Assembly: GCA_025054575.1 (NCBI GenBank)
Contig: JANWZN010000020.1
Location: forward strand, 1-32,386
Length of the DNA stretch: 32,386 nucleotides
Source: Geminicoccaceae bacterium
GTDB taxonomy: Bacteria; Pseudomonadota; Alphaproteobacteria; Geminicoccales; Geminicoccaceae
Reading direction: 5' to 3'
The notes beneath the pieces are model-generated. The model was not told where the DNA came from. It made no database searches and saw nothing but the letters and a program-made list of their open reading frames with translations. The position numbers and the translations under genes are program-made. Shown piece by piece: positions 18,643-26,511 of this stretch. Positions within the stretch are counted from its first letter, which is position 1. Every line of letters starts with the position of its first letter.

Positions 18643-18951
18643 ATGATGCGAGCGGGCGCGGCGTGCGTGCTTTTCACCCTGACGACGGGGGAGGCGCGGG
18701 CGCACGACTGGTATCAGGGTCTGCGCAACCCCGTGGGCGAGCTCTGTTGCGGGGTGCAAGATTGCGCGCCTGTCGCGCAATGCGTGGTCGACGCCCGCGA
18801 GGGGATCGTCCACCGTGGCGCCTGCGTGCCCGTTCCGGGCGACCGGCTCGTGCCGCTGCCCTCGCCCGACGGGCGTGCTCATCTCTGCACCCGGCCGCAT
18901 CCCACCCTCGGCGAGCGGATCGTCTGCGTGATCCTGCCCGGCAGCGCCTGA
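18643..18951 (+). CDS. Small secreted cysteine-rich protein (function unknown)
   Basis: This 102-residue protein begins with a short signal peptide (MMRAGAACVLFTLTTGEARA, cleavage likely after ARA/AHA) and then reads HDWYQGLRNPVGELCCGVQDCAPV. The mature part has seven cysteines, so disulfides in the periplasm are expected, with a C terminus of the form RIVCVILPGSA. Small proteins with an HDWY...CC...DC.PV pattern recur in alphaproteobacteria without assigned function. ATG at 18643 follows GGGAGG (18631-18636) at ideal spacing; the frame is open much further upstream only as a shadow of pdeM and the photolyase. It has its own promoter at 18575-18603. Its stop is 7 bases from the stop of the convergent PLP enzyme. 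Confidence 0.82.
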   Translation: MMRAGAACVLFTLTTGEARAHDWYQGLRNPVGELCCGVQDCAPVAQCVVDAREGIVHRGACVPVPGDRLVPLPSPDGRAHLCTRPHPTLGERIVCVILPGSA

Positions 18952-18958
18952 GGCTCGC

Positions 18959-19984
18959 TCAGCCGAGCCCGAGATCCTCGGCATAGGCGAAGAGCGCTGG
19001 GGTTCCGCCCGAATGCAGGAAGATCACCCGCTCGTTCCGACCCACGATGCCCCTGCGGACGTGGTCGATCAGCCCGGCCATGGCTTTGGCGGTGTAGACC
19101 GGATCGAGGATCAGGCCCTCGGTCCGCGCACATAAGTGCAGGGCCTCGCGCGCCTCCGGGGTGAGCACGCCATAGTCGGGGCCGATGTAGTCGTCGGTGG
19201 CGTTGACCCGTTCGGGTGTAACGCGCACCGAGAGGCCGAGATGGGCGGCCGTGGCGTTGGCGATCCGGGCGATGTCCTCGCCGCGCGGCGTCGACCAGCG
19301 GATCGAGGTCACGGTGGTGAGCCGCAAGGGCGCGGCCAGCGCCTCGAGCCCGAGCGCGTGCCCCGCGGGCTGCAGGTTGGCACCGCACTGGTAGAGATGG
19401 TGGAAGGCGTGGCCGCTCGCCTCGATCTGATCGAGCAGTTCGAGCGTCGCCTGGACATAGCCGAGCGTGCCGAGCACGTTCGAACGCAGGCCCAAGGGTT
19501 CGACCACGTAGACCTTGCGGCCGCGCCGCCGCAGCTCCTCGGCGCGGGCGTCGATCAGCGGCTGCAGCTTCTCCATGCTGTCGAGATCGACGATCTCGAC
19601 CTCGGCACCCATGAGTCGATCGAGCAGGAGATTGCCCTGGAGCTTGGGGCCCTTCTGGCCGTGGAGCAGGATCAGATGGATCGAAAGGCGGAGCCGGGCG
19701 CAGGCCGCGGTCATCTGCCGGCACCAATTGGACTGGGTGTAGGCGCCGGCGATGACGGTGTCGGCACCCGAGGCCAGCACGTCGGCGAACAGGAACTCGA
19801 GCTGGCGGGTCTTGTTCCCGCCGAACGCGAGCCCGGTCAGATCGTCGCGCTTGACCCAGATCTCCGGGCCGCCCAGGGCTTCGGATAGCCGCGGCAGGGG
19901 ATGCAGCGCGGTCGGCAGGATGGCCAAGGGCACGCGCGGCTGGCGCGCGAGCGCGGCCTCGAGGTCGGCACGCGGCGTCGTCAT
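18959..19984 (-). CDS. PLP-dependent D-cysteine desulfhydrase / ACC deaminase family protein
   Basis: This 341-residue fold-type II PLP enzyme carries the family's cofactor lysine, Lys58, in GLAFGGNKTRQLEFL. The next motif, AYTQSNWCRQMTAACA, holds the PLP phosphate/substrate contact, and the C-terminal IFLHSGGTPALFAY is typical of the group. Family members cleave D-cysteine to pyruvate, H2S and ammonia, or deaminate 1-aminocyclopropane-1-carboxylate; D-cysteine desulfhydrase is more common outside plant-associated bacteria. Sequence alone does not decide between them. ATG at 19984 gives a normal start. It diverges from sufE with 129 bases between the starts, an arrangement that would suit joint control of sulfur mobilisation but is not proof of it. 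Confidence 0.9.
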   Translation of the reverse strand: MTTPRADLEAALARQPRVPLAILPTALHPLPRLSEALGGPEIWVKRDDLTGLAFGGNKTRQLEFLFADVLASGADTVIAGAYTQSNWCRQMTAACARLRLSIHLILLHGQKGPKLQGNLLLDRLMGAEVEIVDLDSMEKLQPLIDARAEELRRRGRKVYVVEPLGLRSNVLGTLGYVQATLELLDQIEASGHAFHHLYQCGANLQPAGHALGLEALAAPLRLTTVTSIRWSTPRGEDIARIANATAAHLGLSVRVTPERVNATDDYIGPDYGVLTPEAREALHLCARTEGLILDPVYTAKAMAGLIDHVRRGIVGRNERVIFLHSGGTPALFAYAEDLGLG

Positions 19985-20113
19985 GGGCCCCTGGGCTAGG
20001 CGCTCGGGCCACGCCTGTCCACGGCTGCCGATGCAGGGCCGCCCGCCGCCGAACGGTGGCGGTTGAAGAGGCGGGCCGGCGCCGCCAGATTGGCGTCGGA
20101 TCGGAGAACGAGC

Positions 20114-20572
20114 ATGCCCGCGACCGCGACCATCGCCGAGGCGGCCGAGCAGATCGCGGCCGATTTCGCGCTGTTCGACGAGTACCGCGACAAGATCGAG
20201 TACATCCTCGATCGCGGCCGCCATCTGCCGCCCTTTCCGGAGAGCGAGCGGGTCGACACCAACCTCGTCCCGGGCTGCCAGAGCCGGGTCTGGCTGGTCG
20301 CGCGACGCGATCCGGCGACCGGTCGGATCCGCTTCGCCGCCGACAGCGAGGCCTTCATCGTCAAGGGCCTGATCGCGCTGTTGCTGCAGCTCTACGACGA
20401 TCGCACGCCCGAAGAGATCCTCGCCAACCCGCCCAAGGTCCTGGACGAGGTCGGCCTCACGCTATTTTTGACCCCGGGCCGCTCGAACGGGCTCGCGAGC
20501 ATGATCGCGCGGATCCAGGCCGCCGCCCGCGCGCTCGCCCAGCAGCAGCCGCGCGCGCCGGCTCCGGCCTAG
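20114..20572 (+). CDS. sufE: SufE family cysteine desulfuration protein
   Basis: This 152-residue protein is a SufE sulfur acceptor: it takes persulfide sulfur from a cysteine desulfurase (SufS) and passes it to the Fe-S scaffold. The acceptor Cys55 is in NLVPGCQSRVWL; the preceding LPPFPESERVDTN and the later FIVKGLIALLLQLYD...EEI blocks are family hallmarks. The usual length is about 140-150. ATG at 20114 has GGAGA a few bases upstream (20103-20107). No other suf gene is in the window, so this is an orphan copy, as is common in alphaproteobacteria. It ends in a proline/alanine-rich tail and shares the bases CTAG as stop with the convergent GGDEF gene. Confidence 0.95.
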   Translation: MPATATIAEAAEQIAADFALFDEYRDKIEYILDRGRHLPPFPESERVDTNLVPGCQSRVWLVARRDPATGRIRFAADSEAFIVKGLIALLLQLYDDRTPEEILANPPKVLDEVGLTLFLTPGRSNGLASMIARIQAAARALAQQQPRAPAPA

Positions 20573-21618
20573 GCCGCACCGGCCGCGACCACGGCCCCGG
20601 TCTCGGCCTCGACCCGGTTCCGGCCGGCGTGCTTGGCGCGATAGAGCGCGCTGTCGGCGCGGGTCACGAAGGCCTCCAGGCTCTCGCCGGGCCGGAAGGT
20701 GGCGACGCCGATCGAAAGCGTCACGACCCCGAGACGCTTGCCGTCGGTCTTGAGCAACACCTCGCGGGTCGCGATCTCGCGGCGGAGTTGCTCGGCCAGA
20801 AGCAGACCGGCCTCGAGGTCGCTGCCGGGCATGAGGATGGCGAACTCCTCGCCGCCGTAGCGGGCCGCGAGCCGTGGTGGGCTCGCTTTCTCGGCGAGCT
20901 TGCTGGCGACGAGCTTGAGAACGAGGTCGCCCACCTGGTGGCCGTGGGTGTCGTTGAACTTCTTGAAGTGGTCGATGTCGATCATGAGCAGCGAGAGCGG
21001 CTCGCCCTGCTGCACGGCGGCCGCGGCCATGGCCTTGAGGCTGCGGTCGAATAGCCGGCGGTTGGCGATCCCGGTCAAGGGATCGCTGCTCATCGCCTCT
21101 TCGGCCCGGGCGAGCTCGCCGCGCAAGGTGCCGAGCTCGGCATCCCGCCTCGCGAGCTCGCGCTCGAGGCTTTCGGCCCGGCTGTGCATCGATGTCGTCG
21201 CATGGCGCAGCGCCTCCACCAGGCGGGCGAGCTCCTCGATCCGGGCCGCACCGGCGATCGTGCTCGCGGCCCCCTCGAGGGTGGCACCATAGGCCGCCGT
21301 GTCGGCGCGGAAGCCGCCGATCTCGCGGGCGACCGCTTGGAGTGCACCGTCGGCTCTGCCGACCAGCGCTTGGATCCGCTCGAGCTGGGCGCCGCGGCCC
21401 AGGAAACGCTCGGCCAGCTCGAGGTGCCGGACCTCGTCGAACGCGTCCCCGCTCGCCTCGAGCGCCTGGATGGCCCGGCTCAGCGCCGGGCTGTGCCCGG
21501 CGTGATGGGCGAACCACACGGCGTAATGAACGGCGTTCGGAGGCACGGCATGCCGCCGCATCGAAGCGAGCGCCGCCTCGGCGGCCTTTTGCAGATGCGC
21601 GAGATAATCCTCGGCCAC
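20569..21618 (-). CDS. Diguanylate cyclase (GGDEF domain)
   Basis: This 349-residue cytoplasmic protein should make cyclic di-GMP from two GTP. The C-terminal GGDEF domain (~175-340) has DPLTGIANRRLFD, the metal-site block LLMIDIDHFKKFND, and an intact signature RYGGEEFAIL. The RxxD inhibitory I-site expected seven to four residues before the signature arginine is absent, so product inhibition by that route is unlikely. The N-terminal ~110 residues (HAVPPNAVHYAVWFAHHAG...) resemble the uncharacterised N-terminal domain of other alphaproteobacterial cyclases, followed by a predicted coiled coil (~125-175, AESLERELARRDAELGTL). I chose GTG at 21618 because GAGG lies 5 bases upstream; a TTG at 21699 would add 27 residues. 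The stop overlaps the sufE stop in CTAG. Confidence 0.9.
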   Translation of the reverse strand: MAEDYLAHLQKAAEAALASMRRHAVPPNAVHYAVWFAHHAGHSPALSRAIQALEASGDAFDEVRHLELAERFLGRGAQLERIQALVGRADGALQAVAREIGGFRADTAAYGATLEGAASTIAGAARIEELARLVEALRHATTSMHSRAESLERELARRDAELGTLRGELARAEEAMSSDPLTGIANRRLFDRSLKAMAAAAVQQGEPLSLLMIDIDHFKKFNDTHGHQVGDLVLKLVASKLAEKASPPRLAARYGGEEFAILMPGSDLEAGLLLAEQLRREIATREVLLKTDGKRLGVVTLSIGVATFRPGESLEAFVTRADSALYRAKHAGRNRVEAETGAVVAAGAA

Positions 21619-21744
21619 CGCATCCTCACCGGGACGATGGCCGCCTGCGATCGGCCATGCGCTCCGTTCGAAGGGGTCATGCGTTTTTTCCTGTAGCAAC
21701 CTCGGGTTGTCAACCTCCGCCCGAGGTCGCCTAATCGAAGAGGG

Positions 21745-22530
21745 TCAGGGGACGCTCGCGCCGTCGATCCCGTCGAGCAGGCTCGTCACCGCAGGCGTGC
21801 CGGCGATCACGGTACGGCGTTCCAGCAGGGGGCGGCCGTCCAGGAACGGCGTGCTCCGACCTCCTGCCTCCTCGACCAACAGAAGCCCGCCGAGCACGTC
21901 CCAGGCGTTGGTGCGGAACGCGATCGCGGCATCGAGCCGACCGTCGGCGGCGTGCGCGAAGCTCAAGGCGGCCGAGCCCATGCGGCGATGATCGACGCCG
22001 GCCTCGAGCAACCGTCGCATCGCCTCGAGATAGGGCTCCGCGGGGGTTTTGAAATTGTGCGAGAAGCCCACGCAGGCGGCCTCGCGCGGCCGCGTCGCGA
22101 TCCGCATCGCGGTGCCGTTGCGATGCGCGCCGGCGCCGCGGCGGGCGAGGAAGAGCTCGTCGTGCACGGGATCGTAAGTGAGCCCGAGCTGCGCCCGGCC
22201 GGCCGCGACGAAGGCCATCGCCACGCACCAATAGGGCAGACCTTTCAAAAAGTTGGCGGTGCCGTCGATGGGGTCGATCACCCACAGCCTAGGGGCATCC
22301 GTACCACCCTGTTCCTCGCCCAGGATCGCATCCTCGGGAAAGGCCGCGGTCAACCGAGCGCGGATCGACGCCTCGCTCTCGCGGTCGGCGGCGCTCACGA
22401 GGTCCTGCAGACCTTTTTGCTCGATCGCGAGCCGCTCGCGCGCGCGGAAGTGGCGAAGCGCCAGCGCCCCGGCCTCGCGCACGATCGCCGTCGCTGCATC
22501 CAGCCGTGCTTCGAGCTCCCGCTCGTTCAT
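21745..22530 (-). CDS. Inositol monophosphatase family phosphatase
   Basis: This 261-residue Mg-dependent phosphatase has all FIG/IMPase motifs: the first metal-site GEEQGG, the central WVIDPIDGTANFLKGLPYWCV, and the C-terminal TNAWDVLGGLLLVEEAGG. Substrates in the family include inositol-1-phosphate, histidinol phosphate (HisN) and fructose-1,6-bisphosphate; SuhB-like proteins also act in rRNA antitermination. Nothing nearby decides between these. ATG at 22530 overlaps the stop of the RecD2-type helicase as ATGA, so the two genes are translationally coupled, an unexpected functional pairing. The length is typical (about 260). Confidence 0.93.
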   Translation of the reverse strand: MNERELEARLDAATAIVREAGALALRHFRARERLAIEQKGLQDLVSAADRESEASIRARLTAAFPEDAILGEEQGGTDAPRLWVIDPIDGTANFLKGLPYWCVAMAFVAAGRAQLGLTYDPVHDELFLARRGAGAHRNGTAMRIATRPREAACVGFSHNFKTPAEPYLEAMRRLLEAGVDHRRMGSAALSFAHAADGRLDAAIAFRTNAWDVLGGLLLVEEAGGRSTPFLDGRPLLERRTVIAGTPAVTSLLDGIDGASVP

Positions 22531-24860
22531 GCTCGTGCTCCCGCCCTCCTGTCGGGACGCGCTTGGAGCACGGAAAGCCGATGGCCGAGAAGCGTTTTGC
22601 GCGCCGGGCCGCCCCCCTCCCGCACCGCGCGTGCAAGGGCTGCGGGCTCGGCGACCAGCACCACGAGCCGACGGGCGCGGGTGATGGCGGTGTAGAGCAG
22701 CCGCCGGTTCAACATGCGACCGTGGGCACGGGCCAGGGCGAGCACGACGGCCGGGTATTCCGAGCCTTGCGCCTTGTGCACGGTGGCGGCGAAGGCGGGG
22801 GCGAGGGCATCCAGTTCGTCGAAGCCGTAGGTCAGCGCGCGCCCGTCGAACACCACCTCGACCGTTCGCGTCCGGCGGTCGATCGCCCCGATCCGGCCGA
22901 GATCGCCGTTGTAGACGTCGCGCTCGTAGTCGTTGGCGAGCTGCATCACCTTGTCGCCGACGCCGAGGCGTTGGCCGGACCGCTCGATCGCGTCGGCGGG
23001 GCTCGGATTGAGCCGCTCCTGGAGGCGACGGTTGAGGGCGCGCACACCGAGCGGGCCACGATTGACCGGGCTCAGGACCTGGATGTCGGACCAGGGATCG
23101 TGCCCGAAACGCTCGGGGATGCGCTCGGCCACCAGCGCCACGATCCGATCCGCCGCCTCTTCTGGATCCCGCACCCGCATGCCGAAGAAATCGCCGCCCG
23201 GATCCTCGCCCCGGGCGAGCTCGGGGAGCTCGCCGCGCAAGATCCGGTGGGCGTTGCGCACGATCCCGCTCTCCGCCGCCTGACGAAACACCTGGTGTAG
23301 GCGCACGGCCGGGATCGCCGGACAGGCGAGCAGATCGGCCAGGACTTGGCCGGGGCCGACGGAAGGGAGCTGGTCGGCGTCGCCCACGAGCACCAACGCC
23401 GCGCCGTCCGGCAGGGCCTCGAGGGTTGCGCGCATCAAGAGCGTGTCGACCATCGAGACCTCGTCGACGATCAACAGATCGTATTCGAGCGGCCGCCCGC
23501 GACCACGACGAAAGCCGCGAGCCGGCTCGGCCTCCAGCAGCCGATGCAGGGTCTTGGCCTCGCGCCCGGTGCTCTCGGCGAGCCGCTTGGCGGCGCGGCC
23601 AGTGGGGGCCGCCAGTGCGACGCGGATCCGCGGGCCTTCGAGGCCGGCCAGGATCGCCCGCACGAGCGTGGTCTTGCCGGTGCCGGGCCCGCCCGTGACG
23701 ACCAGGAGCTTGTGCGACAGCGCCGCCTCGAGCGCGGTGCGCTGCTCCGGCGAGGGGTCGAGTCCCAGGGCACCGAGCGCCGCTTCGACCGCGGCGGCCG
23801 GGTCGGCCAGCCGCCAGCCGATCGGCACGGCCAGAAGCCGCGCGAGCTCGCGCACGATCCCCTCCTCCGCGCGCGCGAGCTCGGGCAGCTGGACCCAGCG
23901 CTCGCCGTCGAGCGTGCTCTCGTGCAGGTTGCCATCGGCCAAGGCGCGATCGAGCGCTGCCTCGAGGCCCGGGACCGGACCATCGAGGAGCGCGCCGGCG
24001 CCGGCCAGGAGGCTGCTGCGGTCGAGGGCGGTGTGGCCCTCCTCGGCGGCCCGTCGAAGGGTCTCCTCGAGCGCGCCCACGAGGCGGGCGGGCGCGTCCT
24101 GGGCGAGCCCGAGCCGGCGGGCGAGCGCGTCCGCGGTGCGGAAGCCGACGCCCTGGATTTCCCGGGCGAGGGCGTAGGGGTCGGCCGTGATCCGGTCGAG
24201 CGCCCGCGGACCCCATGCCTCGAGCACCGTCCGTGCGCGGGCGAGCCCGACCCCGTGCGCATGGAGGAAGAGCAGGAGATCGCGGCCGGCCCGGTGCGCC
24301 CGCCAGGCCTCGACCAGCCGGTCGGCGAGACCACGTTTGAGGCCCCTGACCTCGCGCAATCGTTCGGGGCTGCGCTCCAGGATGTCGGGAAGGTCGGTGC
24401 CGAACCGCTCGACCAGTCGGGCCGCGGTCTTGGGGCCGAGCCCCGGCACGATGCCCGAGGCCAAATAGTCGGCGAGCGCTTCGGGGGAGGAGGGCGGCAG
24501 GATCTCGAGGCTCGAGGCCACGAACTGCCGCCCCCAACTCGGATCGTCGCGCCAGACGCCACGAGCGCGTACGAGCTCGCCTTCGCGCGGCTCGGGCACC
24601 GTCGCTAGGAGCACGAACCGTTCGCCGCCCGGCTCGGCCAATCGCAGCACACAATAACCCGTCTCCGGCCGCTGGAAGACGACACGATCGATCACGCCCG
24701 TGACCTGCGCCTCGGGCTCGACGATCGGAGCCGGTGCGGACGGCGCCGCGCCGGCGTCGGCGATGGCGGTCAGGGATGCCTCCAGCTGCGACGTCGTGGC
24801 TTGCTCGGCGTCGGTTGCGGGCCTAACGGAGCCGATCGTAGCGGAGCGGCGGTCGCGCAC
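22527..24860 (-). CDS. recD2: RecD2-type ATP-dependent DNA helicase
   Basis: This superfamily 1B 5'-3' helicase has an N-terminal OB-like domain (VTGVIDRVVFQRPETGYCVLRL), helix-hairpin-helix segments (ASGIVPGLGPKTAARLV), then the motor: Walker A TGGPGTGKTTLVR, Walker B LIVDEVSMVD, GDADQLPSVGPGQVL, and C-terminal TVHKAQGSEYPAVVL and LLYTAITRA. This is stand-alone RecD2; no recB or recC is near. The start is uncertain. GTG at 24860 (777 residues) is the only standard upstream start in a stretch with coding-like third positions, but it lies just 14 bases from the divergent phosphodiesterase start and has no ribosome site. GTG at 24695 (722 residues) fits the usual length but would trim the first strand. 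It is coupled to the downstream phosphatase by ATGA. Confidence 0.92.
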   Translation of the reverse strand: MRDRRSATIGSVRPATDAEQATTSQLEASLTAIADAGAAPSAPAPIVEPEAQVTGVIDRVVFQRPETGYCVLRLAEPGGERFVLLATVPEPREGELVRARGVWRDDPSWGRQFVASSLEILPPSSPEALADYLASGIVPGLGPKTAARLVERFGTDLPDILERSPERLREVRGLKRGLADRLVEAWRAHRAGRDLLLFLHAHGVGLARARTVLEAWGPRALDRITADPYALAREIQGVGFRTADALARRLGLAQDAPARLVGALEETLRRAAEEGHTALDRSSLLAGAGALLDGPVPGLEAALDRALADGNLHESTLDGERWVQLPELARAEEGIVRELARLLAVPIGWRLADPAAAVEAALGALGLDPSPEQRTALEAALSHKLLVVTGGPGTGKTTLVRAILAGLEGPRIRVALAAPTGRAAKRLAESTGREAKTLHRLLEAEPARGFRRGRGRPLEYDLLIVDEVSMVDTLLMRATLEALPDGAALVLVGDADQLPSVGPGQVLADLLACPAIPAVRLHQVFRQAAESGIVRNAHRILRGELPELARGEDPGGDFFGMRVRDPEEAADRIVALVAERIPERFGHDPWSDIQVLSPVNRGPLGVRALNRRLQERLNPSPADAIERSGQRLGVGDKVMQLANDYERDVYNGDLGRIGAIDRRTRTVEVVFDGRALTYGFDELDALAPAFAATVHKAQGSEYPAVVLALARAHGRMLNRRLLYTAITRARRLVVLVAEPAALARAVREGGGPARKTLLGHRLSVLQARPDRRAGARA

Positions 24861-24874
24861 GAAGGAGGCGGAGC

Positions 24875-25678
24875 ATGCGAGGCAAGGATTGGGAGCCGTG
24901 GCAGCCCGGTCGGCGGCTGCCTCTACCGGGTCTGCCGAGGGTGATCGCGCATCGCGGCGCGTCGGCTGCGGCCCCCGAGAACACGCTCGCGGCTTTCCGG
25001 CTCGCCCGCGAGCGCGGCGCACGAATGGTCGAGCTCGACACGCGGCTCACGCGCGACGGCGTGCTCGTGGTGATCCACGATTCGACCCTCGACCGGACCA
25101 CCGACGGTCACGGCCGGGTGATCGAGACCGACAGCGATCGCCTCGCCTTGCTCGACGCCGGTTCCTGGTTCGGTCCGCAGTTTCGCGGCGAGCGGGTCCC
25201 GACCCTGGCACAGGCGCTCGAGCTCTTGGCCGGGCTCGACATGGCCGTGAATGTCGAGCTCAAGGCCGATCCGGGCGAGGAGCGGCGCACCGGTGCAGAG
25301 GCGGCACGGCTGATCGAGCGGGTCTGGCCCGCCGACGGCCCGCCGGTCCTGGTCTCCTCTTTCGCCGAGGAGGCGCTCGCCGCGGTGCGTCGCGAGGTAC
25401 CGGAGCTGCCGCGCGGCCTCTTGCGCGAGCGGGCCGGCCCGGATTGGCGCGTGGCCATGGAGCGGCTGGCCTGCATCACGCTCCATCTCGGCTCCCATCA
25501 CCTCGACGAGTCGATCCTGCGCGAGCTCTATCGCGAGGCGGTGCCGGTGCTGGTCTACACCGTCAACGATCCGGCGGAGGCCAAACGGGTGTTCGAGCTC
25601 GGGGTTCGGGCGGTGTTCAGCGACGTGCCCGAAGCGATCCTGCCGATCGCGCCGCCGCTGCCGCACGCCTGGAGCTGA
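24875..25678 (+). CDS. Glycerophosphodiester phosphodiesterase (cytoplasmic, UgpQ-like)
   Basis: This 267-residue TIM-barrel enzyme hydrolyses glycerophosphodiesters to glycerol-3-phosphate and an alcohol. The catalytic pair is in IAHRGAS (His26, Arg27) with His68 in VVIHDSTLDRTTDG; metal ligands are Glu54/Asp56 in MVELDTRLTRDG and the Glu in VNVELKAD. No signal peptide is present, so it should act in the cytoplasm like UgpQ rather than in the periplasm like GlpQ. ATG at 24875 follows a strong ribosome site, GAAGGAGG, at 24861-24868. It diverges from the RecD2-type helicase and converges on lexA with 33 bases between stops. Confidence 0.94.
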   Translation: MRGKDWEPWQPGRRLPLPGLPRVIAHRGASAAAPENTLAAFRLARERGARMVELDTRLTRDGVLVVIHDSTLDRTTDGHGRVIETDSDRLALLDAGSWFGPQFRGERVPTLAQALELLAGLDMAVNVELKADPGEERRTGAEAARLIERVWPADGPPVLVSSFAEEALAAVRREVPELPRGLLRERAGPDWRVAMERLACITLHLGSHHLDESILRELYREAVPVLVYTVNDPAEAKRVFELGVRAVFSDVPEAILPIAPPLPHAWS

Positions 25679-25711
25679 GGGGACGGGGTTCGCCGCCGCG
25701 CGAGGCTGCCC

Positions 25712-26434
25712 TCAATAGCGCCGCAACAAGCCCACGAGCTTGCCCTGCACCTTGACCTGGTGAGGCCCGAAGATGCGGGTCTCGTGGGCGGGATTGGCGG
25801 CCTCGAGCGCGATCGAGGCGCCGCGGCGGCGCAGCCGCTTCAAGGTGACCTCGCGGTCCTCGATCAACGCCACGACGATCTCGCCGCTCTCGGCGGTCTC
25901 GGATCGGCGGATCACGACCCAGTCGCCGTCCTGGATGCCGGCCTCGATCATCGAGTCGCCGACGACCTGGAGGATGTAGTGCTCGCCCTCGCCCAGGAGC
26001 ACGCTCGGCACGTCCATCGTCGTGCCGTGATCGGCCAGGGCCTCGATCGGGGTGCCTGCAGCGATCCGGCCGTAGACCGGAAGATCGACGTTGCCGGCGA
26101 CACCGGCCAGAAACCCGGGCCGACGCGGTGCGCCGAACTCGGCATGGACCACGTTGGTGGTGCGGACCTCGGGCGCCGTCGCGGCGGGCTTGGCGACGGC
26201 GAGGCGGGCCGGCGCCGGACTCAGAGGCGCCTTCACCACCTCGAGCGCACGGGCGCGGTAAGCCAGGCGGCGGATGTAGCCGCGTTCTTCGAGCCCGGAG
26301 ATCAGCCGGTGGATCCCCGACTTCGACCGCAGGCCGAGTGCCGTTCGCATTTCTTCGAACGAGGGCGGCACCCCGTGCTCCTGCATGAACTGATGGATGT
26401 AGCGCAGGAGCTGGAACTGGCGTTGGGTGAGCAC
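25712..26434 (-). CDS. lexA: SOS repressor LexA
   Basis: This 240-residue repressor shuts off DNA damage genes until RecA-stimulated self-cleavage. The N-terminal winged helix (~1-65) begins [16 protein letters not shown] with recognition helix [17 protein letters not shown]. The linker ends at the cleavage site Ala126-Gly127 in [12 protein letters not shown]; the catalytic dyad is Ser161 ([10 protein letters not shown]) and Lys199 (EVTLKRL). Length and linker are typical of alphaproteobacterial LexA. The start is GTG at 26434, preceded by GGAGA at 6 bases. It is preceded by moeA on the same strand but has its own promoter and SOS box in the 73-base gap, so it is autoregulated. Confidence 0.97.
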   Translation of the reverse strand: MLTQRQFQLLRYIHQFMQEHGVPPSFEEMRTALGLRSKSGIHRLISGLEERGYIRRLAYRARALEVVKAPLSPAPARLAVAKPAATAPEVRTTNVVHAEFGAPRRPGFLAGVAGNVDLPVYGRIAAGTPIEALADHGTTMDVPSVLLGEGEHYILQVVGDSMIEAGIQDGDWVVIRRSETAESGEIVVALIEDREVTLKRLRRRGASIALEAANPAHETRIFGPHQVKVQGKLVGLLRRY

Positions 26435-26482
26435 GCCTCGTCTCCGGGTGCGCGCGAGGAACCGACCGGGCGTCGGTAATTT

Positions 26483-26497
26483 GTTCTACAGACGTTC
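26483..26497 (-). promoter_or_regulatory. LexA-binding SOS box (GAAC-N7-GAAC)
   Basis: Read toward lexA, GAAC (26497-26494), seven bases, then GAAC (26486-26483): the direct-repeat SOS box known from alphaproteobacteria. It ends 49 bases upstream of the lexA start and overlaps the -10, so LexA binding would block its own transcription. Confidence 0.85.
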
Positions 26498-26511
26498 GCG
26501 TTGTCGGTCAA
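26483..26511 (-). promoter_or_regulatory. lexA promoter
   Basis: On the minus strand TTGACC (26506-26511, one mismatch to consensus) and TAGAAC (26483-26488, four of six) are 17 bases apart. The -35 box overlaps the moeA stop codon (26508-26510), so lexA can be transcribed alone despite following the trp-moa-moe genes. The SOS box covers the -10 and part of the spacer. Confidence 0.65.

Noticed and set aside
16606-18951. A 781-codon frame ending in the secreted protein
   Set aside because: The upstream part is a shadow of pdeM and the photolyase; the ribosome site and signal peptide place the start at 18643.
21745-24654. A 969-codon frame joining the phosphatase to sequence antisense in frame to the helicase
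   Set aside because: Only the part from 22530 is IMPase; the rest is a shadow frame of the RecD2-type helicase.
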